Shown: positions 11,201 to 19,635 of the stretch, piece after piece
Layout of the letters: the number at the start of each line of letters is the position of its first letter
Position numbering within the stretch: position 1 is the first letter of the stretch
Assembly: GCF_000966285.1 (NCBI RefSeq)
Contig: NZ_KQ031391.1
Location: forward strand, 5,084,430 to 5,148,429
Direction: 5' to 3'
Source of the DNA: Pseudofrankia sp. DC12
Lineage (GTDB): Bacteria > Actinomycetota > Actinomycetes > Frankiales > Frankiaceae
Length of the DNA: 64,000 nt
Position numbers and translations under genes: made by a program
The notes under the pieces: model-generated
Told to the model about the DNA's origin: nothing
Seen by the model: only the letters and a program-made list of their open reading frames with translations
Databases searched by the model: none

Positions 11201-12451
11201 GCGCTCTACCTGGCCGGCTGGGAAGACGACGCTGGGGAGCCGGAGCTGCCCGCAGCCTTCGGGGCCGTGCGCGCCGTCGTCGGTGAGCAGCTCCGGTGGC
11301 TGCTGGCCATCACCCCGGCCGGCGCGCCGCGCGCCGCCGGCCTGCGCGGCCTGTTCCGCACACTGCGCCGGGAGCGCCCGACGACGACCGTCAAGCTGGT
11401 GGAGGTCGCCGCGGGCGCGCGGCTGGCGCTTGCCGACATGGTCGCCGTCGAGCTGAACGAGCCTCCGGCGCGGGGCGAGGCCGTCGTCCGCCTCGGCGCG
11501 ACCCGGGAAACCGAGCAGCTGGTGGAGGCAGCCCTGGGCCCGCTCGCGACGGTCGGCGCGGGACCCGCGGATGACGGCACGGCGGAGGCCGCCGCGCTCG
11601 GCCTGGACCGCGGCTCCGTCGTCGTCCTCGTCGGCGGAGCCCGAGGCATCACCGCTGGGTTCACGGCCCTGCTCGCGGGCGCTGCCCGCTGTCACCTGGA
11701 GCTGGCCGGCCGCACCCCAGCCCCGGCCGGCGAGGAGGAGCCCCGGCTGGCGGCGGCGCTCGACCGGCCCGCCGTGCTCGAAGCCGTCCGGGAGCTCGGG
11801 CACCGGACCCCGCGGGAAGCGAGTCGCGCCGCGGGGCAGGTGCTGGCTCAGCGCGAGATCAGGGCGACCCTCGCCGGCGTCGCGGCCCGGGGCGGCCAGG
11901 CGCGCTACCAGCAGCTCGACGTGCTGGACGCGGACGCCGTCCACCAGTTCGTCAAGCACGTGTTCGCCCGGCACGGCCGGATCGACGCGGTCATCTATGC
12001 CGCTGGTGTCATCGAGGACCGCCTCGTCGTCGACAAGGAACCAGAGTCGTTCCGGCGGGTCTTCGACACGAAGGTGGCCGGGGCGCGGGCGCTGCTGGCG
12101 GCGCTCCAGGAGCTGCCGGCCCCGCCACGCACGGTCGCGTTCTTCGGCAGCACCGCCGCCGCACTCGGCAACCGCGGCCAAAGCGACTACGCGGCCGCGA
12201 ACGACGCGCTCGAGACGATCGGCTCGGCCTGGGGCCGCCGTACCGGGTCCCGCGTGCTGACCGTCCACTGGGGCCCATGGGCACCGGACGCTGACCATCC
12301 AGGGATGATCAGCGAGGACCTCGAACGGGACCTCGCCCGGCGCGGCGTGAGCCTGATCGACCCCGAGGCCGGGCACCGGAGCCTGCTGCGCGAGCTCGCC
12401 TGGGGACCACACGACATTTCCGGCGTCGTCTACACAGCCTCCCGGTGGTAG
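5270..12451 (+). CDS. Multidomain lipid/polyketide synthase 1: two NMO/ER-like domains-KS-AT-ACP-KR
   Basis: A 2393-residue synthase. Two FMN TIM-barrel domains like nitronate monooxygenase/PfaD enoyl reductase come first (about 15-270, with R-G-N-E-G-G-G-R; about 345-650, with G-S-E-C-G-G-H-V-G-P and G-T-A-Y-L-F-T-E-E). The ketosynthase (722-1165) has Cys912, His1047 and His1087. The acyltransferase (1284-1590) has G-H-S-Y-G-E with Ser1379 and His1493. One ACP follows with Ser1830 in L-S-V-N-S-L-K, where Asn replaces the usual Asp before Ser. The ketoreductase (about 2115-2390) has G-G-A-R-G-I-T, the F-F-G-S Ser and Tyr2307. GTG start with GGGAG upstream. The stop overlaps the next gene. The order recalls PUFA (Pfa) and heterocyst-glycolipid synthases, with the reductase fused at the N-terminus. 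The product is presumably a reduced long acyl chain. Confidence 0.85.
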   Translation: MEDSTAFVGTGQAAQVPSESAPRDRIIAVSPFGRPDARLVAAACAAGAMGVLDLGLDPAEAADALPLTARLSACAFGVRITDPGVVDPQVTARCRERIDTVVLPAALFADASAGSALEVLLTTLHGARVLAEVTSVAEAEAAIVAGADGVLVRGNEGGGRVSELSSFVLLQQVLGAPGWRGADGQVRPVWCWGGIGVRTAVAAVVGGAAGVVLDTQLGLLREATALGPLPGALRRLDGTETVVAAGYRVYQPPAGRRADGDAEDWPPDTVRARAGHDGHDRQLLPVGQDAFLAREFASRYGTVARALRAIRGALDASAQPESVTAADTMLSARSPLCAAWGTARPVAQGPMTRVSDRPAFARRVAEDGALPFLALALADREQSRRLLAETRDLLGERPWGVGLLGFAPEDLRAAQLDVVREVRPSRVIIAGGRPSQAAELDADGIPTLLHVPSPALLRQYLDAGCRRFVFEGSECGGHVGPRASFPLWEAQIAVLLEHLDAVSSAPPAAPSGSARGTEPSAGVEVLFAGGVHDARSAAMVAAMASPLAARGAGVGLLMGTAYLFTEEAVKLGAIQDEFQRQALGATGTALLRTGPGHVTRCVTSPFVDRFHAARDDLRAQGVPDRQVWERLEQLNIGRLRVASKGVERRGEALLPVDRERQRDEGLFMAGQVAVLRSATTTLRELHDSVTEGARRFLREQSGASRQTRDPAGAPVRAEAAPLDVAVIGMACVLPGAPDLAAFWSNVVSGKDAISLVPADRWDPEIYFEADGGAGPSGDRTPSKWGGFLPRISFDPLRYGIPPAALASIEPVQALALETARRALEDARLDSGDVDHGRTGVVFGTETNSDLSAALTLRAVLPSYYGEVPPELDGVLPRVTPETFTGILSNIIASRVSNRLDLGGPAYVVDAACASSLTALDAACKELRSGGADLMICGGADLHNGVFDYLMFSSVGALSPTGRARPFAAGADGTTLGEGVACVVLKRLADAERDGDRVYAVVKALGSASDGRSLGLTAPRPEGQQRALERAYRAAGVSAADVGLVEAHGTGTVVGDRTELETLTKVFSAAGAAPGSCALGSVKSQIGHTKTASGLAALVKTSLALHHGVLPPTLHVDEPNPAWEEGVSPFVLAGTARPWSRSAAERVAGVSAFGFGGVNYHAVLTGHPRSVDARHALDQWPAELLVFRGADRAAALDPVNEMRELLRANDAAGRPWPLRDFAATAARQAQTRRGDVQIAVVARGLDDLARLLERAALGEPDPGAGLFLARDRPWSDGLGQGAGGKLALLFPGQGSQHPGMLAELFVAFPELRDYLRLGDAWRDAIFPAPAPGGTGAGAERAARRLRDTRVAQPALGIAGLGMHHLLSRLGLAPDMTAGHSYGELVALCAARAYDAETLLALSAARGEAIAAALAGQGGAEQTDQGAMAAVRAPVSAVTSVLASASLAGQVVVANHNAPDQVVISGPTAAVEAAIGLLRAAGHNALRLPVAGAFHSPLVAGAADLFARALAEARLADPRLPVWANRGASRYPATAGGAAGDAVRAELTAQIAAPVRFADQIEAMYGDGARVFVEAGPSRVLTGLVRSILGSRPHLAVACDGRRGGLTGFLDAVAELAAAGVGLQTDWLVNGRQAVDRTGSAPPAPPRWSVDGRSICLADGQPLPGGLLPARRVDHAASPAAVAAFAGQPPPGAALTAVSGDAATRDALVGQFLRTSRDNLAAQRDVLLAYLGGPPVPVPGAPALASAVSLAAAPTETAGIPALTADTFEAVPVTPGHARKIPSRAAEPAATVPGAGVDVTAAVIGLIAEDTGYPTEMIEMDLDLETDLSVNSLKRTELAGRLAERFAIARGEADQLSRLRTVRGIARWLTEHSAIADAARPGGVPGPLAEPAGATATATATAADRQRGRDPMRLVSSWQPAPAPPVPADLTGTAWVVFGRAPDVRAAEAVVRRLTELGADVQTRTTEDLADAGPVAVDGALYLAGWEDDAGEPELPAAFGAVRAVVGEQLRWLLAITPAGAPRAAGLRGLFRTLRRERPTTTVKLVEVAAGARLALADMVAVELNEPPARGEAVVRLGATRETEQLVEAALGPLATVGAGPADDGTAEAAALGLDRGSVVVLVGGARGITAGFTALLAGAARCHLELAGRTPAPAGEEEPRLAAALDRPAVLEAVRELGHRTPREASRAAGQVLAQREIRATLAGVAARGGQARYQQLDVLDADAVHQFVKHVFARHGRIDAVIYAAGVIEDRLVVDKEPESFRRVFDTKVAGARALLAALQELPAPPRTVAFFGSTAAALGNRGQSDYAAANDALETIGSAWGRRTGSRVLTVHWGPWAPDADHPGMISEDLERDLARRGVSLIDPEAGHRSLLRELAWGPHDISGVVYTASRW
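10943..10969 (+). repeat. Hexanucleotide repeat GCCACT x4 in the ACP-KR linker
   Basis: Four perfect copies of GCCACT (plus a trailing GCC) inside synthase 1, encoding an Ala-Thr run between the ACP and the ketoreductase. The unit is a multiple of three, so copy-number slippage would change linker length without a frameshift. Confidence 0.8.
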
Positions 12452-15400
12452 GGGTGCCTACCGGTCCGACGCGTTCGGCCTGGTCGTCCGCGCCAGCGCC
12501 TGCGCCCGGCTGGCGCCAGCCGCCGGTCGCCATCGTCGGCATGGCCGTGCTGCTGCCCGGTGCCCCTGATCTGGACACCTACTGGCGGAACCTGATCGGG
12601 GGGGTCGACGCGATCACCGAGGTCCCGCCCGGTCGCTGGGACCCGGCGTTCTACGACCCCGCCAGCGCGGCCGGGCCGGCCCGGGCCGACCAGATCTACT
12701 GCCGGCGCGGCGGCTTCGTGGACGACCTGGCCTACGCCGACCCGCTCCGGTTCGGCATCCCGCCGCGCGACCTGGCCAGCATCGAGCCCGACCAGCTCAT
12801 CGCGCTGCAGGTCGCGTCGGCGGCGATCGAGGACGCCGGCGGCGCCGACCGCCTGGGCGATCCCGGCAAGGGCGGCGTTGTCCTCGGCCGCGGCGGGTAC
12901 ATCGGCGCCGGCATGGCCCGCCTCGACCAGCGCCTGCGCACGGCGCGCCAGCTCGTCGACACGCTGGGAACCCTGCTGCCGACGCTCGGCCAGGAGGATC
13001 TCGACCAGATCCGCGCCGCCTTCACCGAGCAGCTCGGACCGGAGGCGCCCGCCGCGGCGATGGGCGTGGTGCCGAACCTGGTGGCGTCCCGGATCGCGGC
13101 CAGGCTCGGCTTCGGCGGGCCCGCGTTCACCGTCGACGCCGCCTGCGCGTCCTCACTGGTCGCGGTGGACAGCGCCGTGGCCGAGCTGGCCTCGGGCCGC
13201 TGTGACACGGTGCTCGCCGGCGGGGTCCACCACTGTCACGACATCACCCTGTGGAGCGTGTTCTCCCAGCTCCGCGCCCTGTCGAGGACACAGCGCATCA
13301 GGCCGTTCGACCGGCGCGCCGACGGCATCCTGATCGGCGAGGGCACGGGAGTCGTCGTTCTCCGGCGGCTGGCGGACGCCTACCGCGATGGCAACCGGGT
13401 CTACGCGGTGATCCGCGGGGCCGGAGTGTCCAGCGACGGCCGCGGCGGCAGTCTGGTCCATCCGGATCCGGCCGGCCAGGCAGTGGCCATCGAACGGGCG
13501 TGGCGCTCGGCCGGCCTCGACCCCCGCGAACCCGGCTCGGTCGGCATGATCGAGGCGCACGGCACCGGCACGCCGGCCGGTGACGAGGCCGAGCTGACGA
13601 CGCTGGCCCAGGTCTTCGGGAGCGGCGCCGGGAGCGGCGCCGGCCCATCCTCGGGGGACACCCGGGCCGCCGCGCTCGGCTCGGTCAAGGCGATGATCGG
13701 GCACACGATGGCCGCCGCCGGCGTCGCCGGACTGGTGAAGGCGGCTCTGGCGCTGCACCACAAGGTCCTGCTACCGGCGGTGAACTGCGACGAGCCTCAT
13801 CCGGCGATCGCCGCGACCCGGTTCCGCCCGCTGCCCGCCCCGGTCCCCTGGGAGGCGAGCGGGCCTCGCCGCGCGGGCGTCAACGCCTTCGGGTTCGGCG
13901 GCACGAACGCGCACATCCTGCTCGAGGAGGCCGCGGCCACCGGCTCGCCGCACGCCACGCCGCCGGTTCCCGGCGTGCCGGTGGCGGCGGCCGCGGCAGC
14001 GGTGCCCGGCGCGCCGGCGCCCGCTGAGCCGACAGTGGACCAGGCCCACGCGCCGCGGCTGACGGTGGCCGAGCCAGAGCTGGTGCTGCGGCTCGCGGCG
14101 GCGACCCCGGACGAGCTGGGCGCGCTGCTCGAGGTCGACGACGCGGCGTTGCGGACCGCCGCGGCCGGCTCGCCCGCCCCGGCCGCCGTCGGCGCGCGGC
14201 TTGGCCTGGTGAATCCGACCGGACGGCGACTCGCGGCCGCGAGGCATGCTGTCGGCGGAATCCGCCTGGGGGCGTGGCGGGCGTGGCGCGGCCGCGGTGA
14301 GGTCTGGGCCAGCGCCGAGCCGCTGCTCGCCGGGCCGGTGCCGGGCCGGATCGCCTTCGTGTTCCCCGGGCTGGAAGCGGAGTTCTCCCCCCAGCTCGAC
14401 GACGTCGGCCGGCACTTCGGTTTCTGCCTGCCCGCGAAGCTGTCGGCGGCCGACCTCGGCAGCCACGGCACCAGCGTCCTGCTGGTGAGCCGCGTGCTCG
14501 ACCGGACGCTGCGGCGGATGCGGATCGAGCCCGACGCGCTGGCCGGGCACAGCATCGGCGAGTGGAGCGCGATGTTCGCCGCGGGAATGTTCGACGAGGA
14601 CGAGGTCGACGCCAGCGTCTTCGCCGCCGACCCCTACGGCGGCGACGTACCCGACCTCGACTACGCGTCGCTGGCCTGTTCGAGCGACCAGGCCAGGCTG
14701 TTCCTCGCCGACCAGCCGGACATCGTCCTGTCGCACGACAACGCGCCGCAGAGCACGGTCGTCTGCGGACCGCCCGGCGCGATCGCGGACCTGGCCGCGC
14801 GGCTGCGCCGCGAGAACGTGGTCGTCCAGATCATGCCGTTCCGGTCCGGGTTCCACACCCCGATGCTGCGGCCACACCTGCCGGCTCTCCGGGCGCGGAC
14901 CGACCGGCTCCGGCTGCGGCGGCCCGCGCGGGTCGAGCTGTGGTCGGCGACGACGGCCTCGCGGTACCCGTCCGGTCTGGCGGCCATCCGCGAGCTGTTC
15001 GTCCGCCACCTCGTCGAGCCGGTGCTGTTCCGCCAGACCGTCGAGGCCATGTACGCGGCGGGTGTCCGGGTGTTCATCCAGGTCGGGCCCGGCCGGCTCG
15101 GCGGCCTCGTCGACGGCGTCCTCGAGGGCGCCCCGCACCTGACGATCGCGGCGAACTCCGCCCACCGGGACGGACTTGGCCAGCTGCGCCGGCTCGCGGT
15201 AGCGCTGTGGGCCGAGAACGGCGACCCCGACTTCGCGGTGCTCGACGGGCCCCGCGCCCAGCCTGCCTCTTCGGCCGCGGAGCCGGCCGGGCCGGATGGC
15301 GCGGGCACCGGGAGCCGCCCGAACCGCCTGGTCCGGCTGGACCTGAGCGCGGGCACGGTGGCCATCGACCCGGCCCGGCTGCCCCGGATCGCGCCCGCTG

Positions 15401-17304
15401 GCGTCGGTTGGGCCCGGCCTGGCCTTTCGCAGGGTGACGACGCCACCCCGGTCCCGCGGCCCTTGGCCGGGCAGCCGGCGGGCCGGGCCGCTGCGCCCGG
15501 CCACCCGCTGGCTGGACATCCGCTCGTGGCGTGGGCCGAGCGGAACCCGGTGGCCGGAGAGCTGATGGCGCTGCTGACGGAGACTGCCGACACTGCCGCG
15601 GCCGTGCTGACCCGCGCGGGCGAGGCCGACACCGCCAGGGGCCCGGTCGGCGGCCTGCGCGAGGATCCCACGGGACCAGGCTGGACGGCGACTCTGCGCG
15701 TATCGACGGCGACGATGCCGTACCTGCTCGACCACGCGCTGACGCCGCAGCCGCCTGACTGGCCGGACCTCGCGGACCGGCGCCCGGTGGTGGCCGCGAC
15801 GACCACGGTCCAGCTCATGGCGGACCTCGCGCGGGAGGCCTCGGGCCGGATCCCGGTCGGCGTCTACGACGTCCGCCTCGAGAGCTGGCTGCCGGCCGAG
15901 CCCGCGACCGACGTGGCCGTCCTGGTGCGGCCCGAGGGGCGCGACCGGTTCCGGATCACCTTCGTCGGCTTCGCCACCGCCCTCGTCCGCGTCGCCGACA
16001 GCTATCCGGCCGGCCGGCCGCCGCGGTGGCCCGTCGACCTCGACACCGAGCAGCCGCCGATCCTGACCGGCCGGGAGTTCTACCGGGAACGGTGGATGTT
16101 CCACGGGCCCGCCTTCCAGGGCGTGACCGCGTTTCTCGGGCACGGGCCGTCCCATGTCCGGGGCGTCCTGCGGACGTCCGGCGCGCCGGGAGCGCTGCTG
16201 GACGCCGCGGGCCAGCTCCTCGGCTACTGGCTGCGATCGCGGGAGAACGACCGCTTCGTGATGTTCCCGGTCCGCATCGGGATGACGGAGTTCTTCGGCC
16301 CGGAACCGCCGCCCGGGGCCGCGGTCACCTGCCACGCCTGGGTCGAGAAGTTCGACAGCGAGTGGGCTGAGGCGCACCTGCAGCTCGTCGACGGCCATCA
16401 GGTCTGGGCGGTCGTGCACGGCTGGGTGGACCGGCGGTTCGACCTGCCGGCGGAGCTCGACGAGGCGTTCCGCTGGCCGCAGCGGCACCCCTTCAGCCGG
16501 GTCGTCGCCGACGGCTGGGTCCTGGCCACCGAACGCTGGTCCGACCTGGCTGTCCGCGAGATGGTGCTCAGCCGGTACGTCGGCGCGGCCGAGCGGGCCG
16601 AGTACGAGACGACGCCGCCAGCGGCCCGCCGCGAATGGCTGCTGCGACGGATCGCGATCAAGGACGCGGTGCGTACCCAGCTGTGGGGACCGCGGTCCCC
16701 GGAGATCTTCCCGGTGCAGATCCGGGTGGCGGACCCGTTCGGGCAGTGTCACGTGAGCCCCGGTGCCGCGCCCCAGGTGGCCGTCTCCGGCGTTCGGGGA
16801 TTCGTGCTGCCGCCGGTTGCCCTCTCGGTCGCGAGCACCCCGGACGTGGCTGTGGCGTGCGCGCGCCTGGTCACCGGGCCCGGCCTGCCCCGGCCGCCGG
16901 CGCAGGTCAGCCTCGTCGTCGAGCCGGCCGGGCTCGATGCCGGCCCAGCGGGGCCGGAACCACCGGTCAGTGCCGATCCGGGCGGCCCCTGGTGGCATCG
17001 CCGCCTCGCGGCGGCGAGACAGGCGGTGGCCCGGGCGTCCGGGGCCGACGCGTCCCGGACCCGGATCGCTGGCGCGTCCCGGCTGGCTTCCGACCCGCGG
17101 GTCCTGACGGTGTCCGTGACCGTGCCCGCGGCCGGCGAGCTCGCCGTGGCGGCCCAGCACACGGTGATCTGCGCAGAGGCCGCTATCTGCCGGCCCGGCG
17201 GCGCGGGGGCCGGCGACGGCGGTCGGCGGATCGTCGCCTGGACCACGAATGAGCCCGAGATTTCCGACGAGACACCGACGACCCTGATGGGAGTTCATGG
17301 ATGA
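12445..17304 (+). CDS. Multidomain lipid/polyketide synthase 2: KS-AT-DH-PPTase-like
   Basis: A 1619-residue synthase. The ketosynthase (28-480) has Cys234, His372 and His420. The acyltransferase-like domain (635-935) has G-H-S-I-G-E with Ser703 and G-F-H-T with His804. The hot-dog dehydratase region (about 1075-1370) has L-L-D-H-A-L with His1097, though the usual G-x-x-x-x-P spacing after it is degenerate. The C-terminus has R-I-A-I-K-D-A-V-R (Lys1406-Asp1407), recalling the K-E/D-A motif of 4'-phosphopantetheinyl transferases as in the tail of enediyne PksE synthases. It has no ACP of its own; the next gene supplies one. The start at 12445 (or GTG 12454) overlaps the stop of synthase 1, and the stop overlaps the ACP start, so the genes are translationally coupled. 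Confidence 0.8.
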   Translation: MVGVPTGPTRSAWSSAPAPAPGWRQPPVAIVGMAVLLPGAPDLDTYWRNLIGGVDAITEVPPGRWDPAFYDPASAAGPARADQIYCRRGGFVDDLAYADPLRFGIPPRDLASIEPDQLIALQVASAAIEDAGGADRLGDPGKGGVVLGRGGYIGAGMARLDQRLRTARQLVDTLGTLLPTLGQEDLDQIRAAFTEQLGPEAPAAAMGVVPNLVASRIAARLGFGGPAFTVDAACASSLVAVDSAVAELASGRCDTVLAGGVHHCHDITLWSVFSQLRALSRTQRIRPFDRRADGILIGEGTGVVVLRRLADAYRDGNRVYAVIRGAGVSSDGRGGSLVHPDPAGQAVAIERAWRSAGLDPREPGSVGMIEAHGTGTPAGDEAELTTLAQVFGSGAGSGAGPSSGDTRAAALGSVKAMIGHTMAAAGVAGLVKAALALHHKVLLPAVNCDEPHPAIAATRFRPLPAPVPWEASGPRRAGVNAFGFGGTNAHILLEEAAATGSPHATPPVPGVPVAAAAAAVPGAPAPAEPTVDQAHAPRLTVAEPELVLRLAAATPDELGALLEVDDAALRTAAAGSPAPAAVGARLGLVNPTGRRLAAARHAVGGIRLGAWRAWRGRGEVWASAEPLLAGPVPGRIAFVFPGLEAEFSPQLDDVGRHFGFCLPAKLSAADLGSHGTSVLLVSRVLDRTLRRMRIEPDALAGHSIGEWSAMFAAGMFDEDEVDASVFAADPYGGDVPDLDYASLACSSDQARLFLADQPDIVLSHDNAPQSTVVCGPPGAIADLAARLRRENVVVQIMPFRSGFHTPMLRPHLPALRARTDRLRLRRPARVELWSATTASRYPSGLAAIRELFVRHLVEPVLFRQTVEAMYAAGVRVFIQVGPGRLGGLVDGVLEGAPHLTIAANSAHRDGLGQLRRLAVALWAENGDPDFAVLDGPRAQPASSAAEPAGPDGAGTGSRPNRLVRLDLSAGTVAIDPARLPRIAPAGVGWARPGLSQGDDATPVPRPLAGQPAGRAAAPGHPLAGHPLVAWAERNPVAGELMALLTETADTAAAVLTRAGEADTARGPVGGLREDPTGPGWTATLRVSTATMPYLLDHALTPQPPDWPDLADRRPVVAATTTVQLMADLAREASGRIPVGVYDVRLESWLPAEPATDVAVLVRPEGRDRFRITFVGFATALVRVADSYPAGRPPRWPVDLDTEQPPILTGREFYRERWMFHGPAFQGVTAFLGHGPSHVRGVLRTSGAPGALLDAAGQLLGYWLRSRENDRFVMFPVRIGMTEFFGPEPPPGAAVTCHAWVEKFDSEWAEAHLQLVDGHQVWAVVHGWVDRRFDLPAELDEAFRWPQRHPFSRVVADGWVLATERWSDLAVREMVLSRYVGAAERAEYETTPPAARREWLLRRIAIKDAVRTQLWGPRSPEIFPVQIRVADPFGQCHVSPGAAPQVAVSGVRGFVLPPVALSVASTPDVAVACARLVTGPGLPRPPAQVSLVVEPAGLDAGPAGPEPPVSADPGGPWWHRRLAAARQAVARASGADASRTRIAGASRLASDPRVLTVSVTVPAAGELAVAAQHTVICAEAAICRPGGAGAGDGGRRIVAWTTNEPEISDETPTTLMGVHG

Positions 17305-17609
17305 CCGCGTCCGCCAGCCAGACCAGCTCCGTCCTGGCCGAAACCAACAGCCTGATCAACGAGATCGTGCGCAAGTACGGCTCCCCGCCCGTCCAGGTGA
17401 CCATGGACACGCTGTTTCACGCTGACCTCGAGCTGGAGAGCATCGATCTGGTGACGCTCGGCGTCATGCTGGCCGGCCGGTACGGCGACCAGGTGAGCAT
17501 GGCCGAGTTCCTGGCCGAGAAGGAGCTTGGCGAAGTGATCGCGTTGCGCGTTGGCGAGCTGGTCGACTACGTCGTGTCCCGGCTGCCGCTGCCGGCCAGT
17601 GCCGACTGA
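17301..17609 (+). CDS. Free-standing acyl carrier protein
   Basis: A 102-residue acidic protein with an ACP core. The pantetheine-carrying Ser is Ser47 in D-L-E-L-E-S-I-D-L. It starts in an ATGA overlap with synthase 2, which lacks an ACP, and so probably serves that synthase or receives a starter or finished chain. Glu rather than Asp precedes the Ser-Ile-Asp, which is unusual but tolerated in discrete ACPs. Confidence 0.8.
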   Translation: MTASASQTSSVLAETNSLINEIVRKYGSPPVQVTMDTLFHADLELESIDLVTLGVMLAGRYGDQVSMAEFLAEKELGEVIALRVGELVDYVVSRLPLPASAD

Positions 17610-17614
17610 CGATC

Positions 17615-18430
17615 ATGCCGACTATCCATGTCAACGACACCGACATCCACTACCTGTACATGCGCGGCAAGGCGTCGGACGGCCCCGCTCCGATGCTCGT
17701 CTGCATCCATGGCCTCGGCACTGACAGCCTCGCCAGCTTCTACCTGACGCTCGCCGCGCCGCTGTCCGCGGCCGGCGTCGACATGCTGTTCTACGACCTG
17801 CGCGGGCACGGCAACAGCTCACGGCCTACCAGCGGGTACCGGGTGGCGGACTTCGTCGCGGACCTCGGCGGCCTGCTGACCGCGCTCGGCATCGCGCGAC
17901 CGGTCCATCTGGTCGGCAACAGCTTCGGCGGCACCGTCGCCTTCGCTTTCGCCGCCGAGCATCCGGAGAAGGCGGCCAGCCTTGTGGTGATCGAGTCGGA
18001 GCCGCCGACCGAACAATGGGCGCAGCGGGTGGGGGAGCTGCTGAGGAACACCCAACAGGAGCTGTCCCGCGAGGAGACGTTCCAGCAGATCGCGGTGTTG
18101 TTCGGCGACCACCACGCCAGGCTGTCGCGGCAGGCCTACCGGCGGCTGGCGGAGACCTCGATGGCGGAGGAGATCCCGAGCGGGCCGCTGCTGGATCTCG
18201 TGGACCTGAGCCGGATCACGATGCCTGTTCTGAGCGTCGTGGGCAGCGACGGCTTCCAGGCCGAGGACCCATATCTGCTCGAGGGCGTGCTGCCCGACTG
18301 CCGGACCGTCGTGATCCAGGACCAGGACCATTCCGTCCTCGTCGAGGCCCACCGCCAGGTACGCGACCTGCTGCTCGACTGGATCTTCCGAAAGCCCGTT
18401 GCCACGGCGGCATCGCGGGACCTTCGATGA
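17615..18430 (+). CDS. Alpha/beta hydrolase, possible chain-release thioesterase
   Basis: A 271-residue alpha/beta hydrolase with oxyanion H-G-L-G near residue 32, nucleophile elbow G-N-S-F-G-G (Ser103), a late acidic residue in V-G-S-D-G and the catalytic His in Q-D-Q-D-H-S near 247. It has no signal peptide. It lies 5 bases after the ACP and overlaps the glycosyltransferase by ATGA. Its place between carrier protein and glycosyltransferase suggests release or editing of the acyl chain. This is inference; a C-C or ester hydrolase acting on the product is the alternative. Confidence 0.75.
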   Translation: MPTIHVNDTDIHYLYMRGKASDGPAPMLVCIHGLGTDSLASFYLTLAAPLSAAGVDMLFYDLRGHGNSSRPTSGYRVADFVADLGGLLTALGIARPVHLVGNSFGGTVAFAFAAEHPEKAASLVVIESEPPTEQWAQRVGELLRNTQQELSREETFQQIAVLFGDHHARLSRQAYRRLAETSMAEEIPSGPLLDLVDLSRITMPVLSVVGSDGFQAEDPYLLEGVLPDCRTVVIQDQDHSVLVEAHRQVRDLLLDWIFRKPVATAASRDLR

Positions 18431-19635
18431 CCACATTCCTGTTCGTGGTGCCGCCACTGACTGGACATATCGCGCCGTTGGCCGCGGTCGCCGAACGGCT
18501 GGGGGAGCTCGGCCACCGGGTCGCCTGGTCCGGCGAGCCCGCCCTGATCGGGAAGCTGGCCGGCGAGGACGCGCAGGTGTACCCCTGCTCGTCCGGCCCG
18601 GCCGACCTCCCCGAGCGCGGCGCGGGGCTGCGCGGCTACGCCGCCGTCCGGTTCCTCTGGGAGGAGTTCCTCATCCCGCTCGCCGACGCCACCCACGAGG
18701 CGGTCGGAGACGCGGCCCAGCAGACCGGCGCCGACCTGGTCGTCGCCGACATGCAGGCGCTGGCCGGCCCCGTCGCGGCGGCACGCCTCGGCCTGCCATG
18801 GGTCACGTCCGCCACGACGTCAGGATCGCTGCGCGACCCGTTCGCCGCGACACCCAAGGTCCGGCGGTGGCTCGACACGCTGCTCGCGGACCTGATCGGG
18901 CGCCTGTGCCCGGACGCCGTCCCCCCGCTGACGCCGGCGACGCTGGACCGTTCCCCGCACCTGGTCCTCGCCTTCACCACCGAGGCGCTCGCCGGCCCGG
19001 CGGACCCGGCGGGGCCGCCCACCTTGTGGGCGGGACCCGCGCTGCGTCAGCCCGACGCCGCGCGCGCCTCGTTCGCAGCCGACCTGGGCGAGCTGTTCCC
19101 GCCGGCGTGGCGCGACCCGTCGCGGCCGCTGGTGGTCGTTAGCCTCGGCACCGTCAACAACGAGGCTGGCGCCGATTTCCTGCGTACCTGCTGCGAGGCA
19201 CTGCAGCGGCTCGGCGCGTCCGTCCAGGGCTTCGTGGCCGACCCGCTGGGGGCGCTCGGGCCGGTGCCCGGGAACGTTCTCACCAGGCCGTACCTGCCGA
19301 TGCTCCGGCTGCTGCCGCACGCCGCCGCCGTTGTCTGCCACGCAGGCCACAACACGGTGTGCGAGGCACTCGCGCACGATCTCCCGCTGGTCGTCGCACC
19401 GATCCGGGACGACCAGCCGGTGGTCGCCCAGCAGGTCGTCGATGCCGGAGCGGGCGTGCGGCTCAGCTTCGGCCGGGCCACCCCCGGCCTGGTGACTGCC
19501 GCGGTCACCGACGTGATCGCCGACCCCCGGTACAGCCAGGCCGCGCGTCGGGTCGGCTCCTCGTTCCGGGCCGCCGGGGGTGCCACCGCCGCGGCCGCCG
19601 CCTTGGTGACGCTGGCCGAGGAGCAGGGGAAGTGA
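18427..19635 (+). CDS. UGT-type (GT1) glycosyltransferase
   Basis: 402 residues, GT-B fold. The N-terminal acceptor half starts with a P-P-L-T-G-H-I-x-P-L motif. The C-terminal half has the nucleotide-sugar signature C-H-A-G-H-N-T-V-C-E-A-L followed by P-L-V-V-A-P-I-x-x-D-Q. This is the MGT/antibiotic-macrolide glycosyltransferase group, which transfers a sugar from an NDP-sugar to a hydroxyl. A longer upstream frame exists but the ATG at 18427 overlaps the hydrolase stop (ATGA) and begins exactly at the family N-terminus. No sugar-biosynthesis genes are nearby, so a common NDP-sugar is likely used. Confidence 0.85.
   Translation: MTTFLFVVPPLTGHIAPLAAVAERLGELGHRVAWSGEPALIGKLAGEDAQVYPCSSGPADLPERGAGLRGYAAVRFLWEEFLIPLADATHEAVGDAAQQTGADLVVADMQALAGPVAAARLGLPWVTSATTSGSLRDPFAATPKVRRWLDTLLADLIGRLCPDAVPPLTPATLDRSPHLVLAFTTEALAGPADPAGPPTLWAGPALRQPDAARASFAADLGELFPPAWRDPSRPLVVVSLGTVNNEAGADFLRTCCEALQRLGASVQGFVADPLGALGPVPGNVLTRPYLPMLRLLPHAAAVVCHAGHNTVCEALAHDLPLVVAPIRDDQPVVAQQVVDAGAGVRLSFGRATPGLVTAAVTDVIADPRYSQAARRVGSSFRAAGGATAAAAALVTLAEEQGK

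Noticed and set aside
13771-17298. 1175-codon open frame on the minus strand opposite synthase 2
   Set aside because: Arg/Gly/Pro-rich antisense frame typical of GC-rich codon bias; no motifs, and the plus strand encodes clear KS, AT and DH domains.
5270-17304. Enediyne biosynthetic cluster
   Set aside because: The PPTase-like tail resembles PksE, but the domains are split over two proteins with fused reductases, and no enediyne cassette genes accompany them.
18016-18426. Glycosyltransferase start at 18016
   Set aside because: This would lie inside the hydrolase gene in another frame; the ATGA overlap at 18427 coincides with the family N-terminus.
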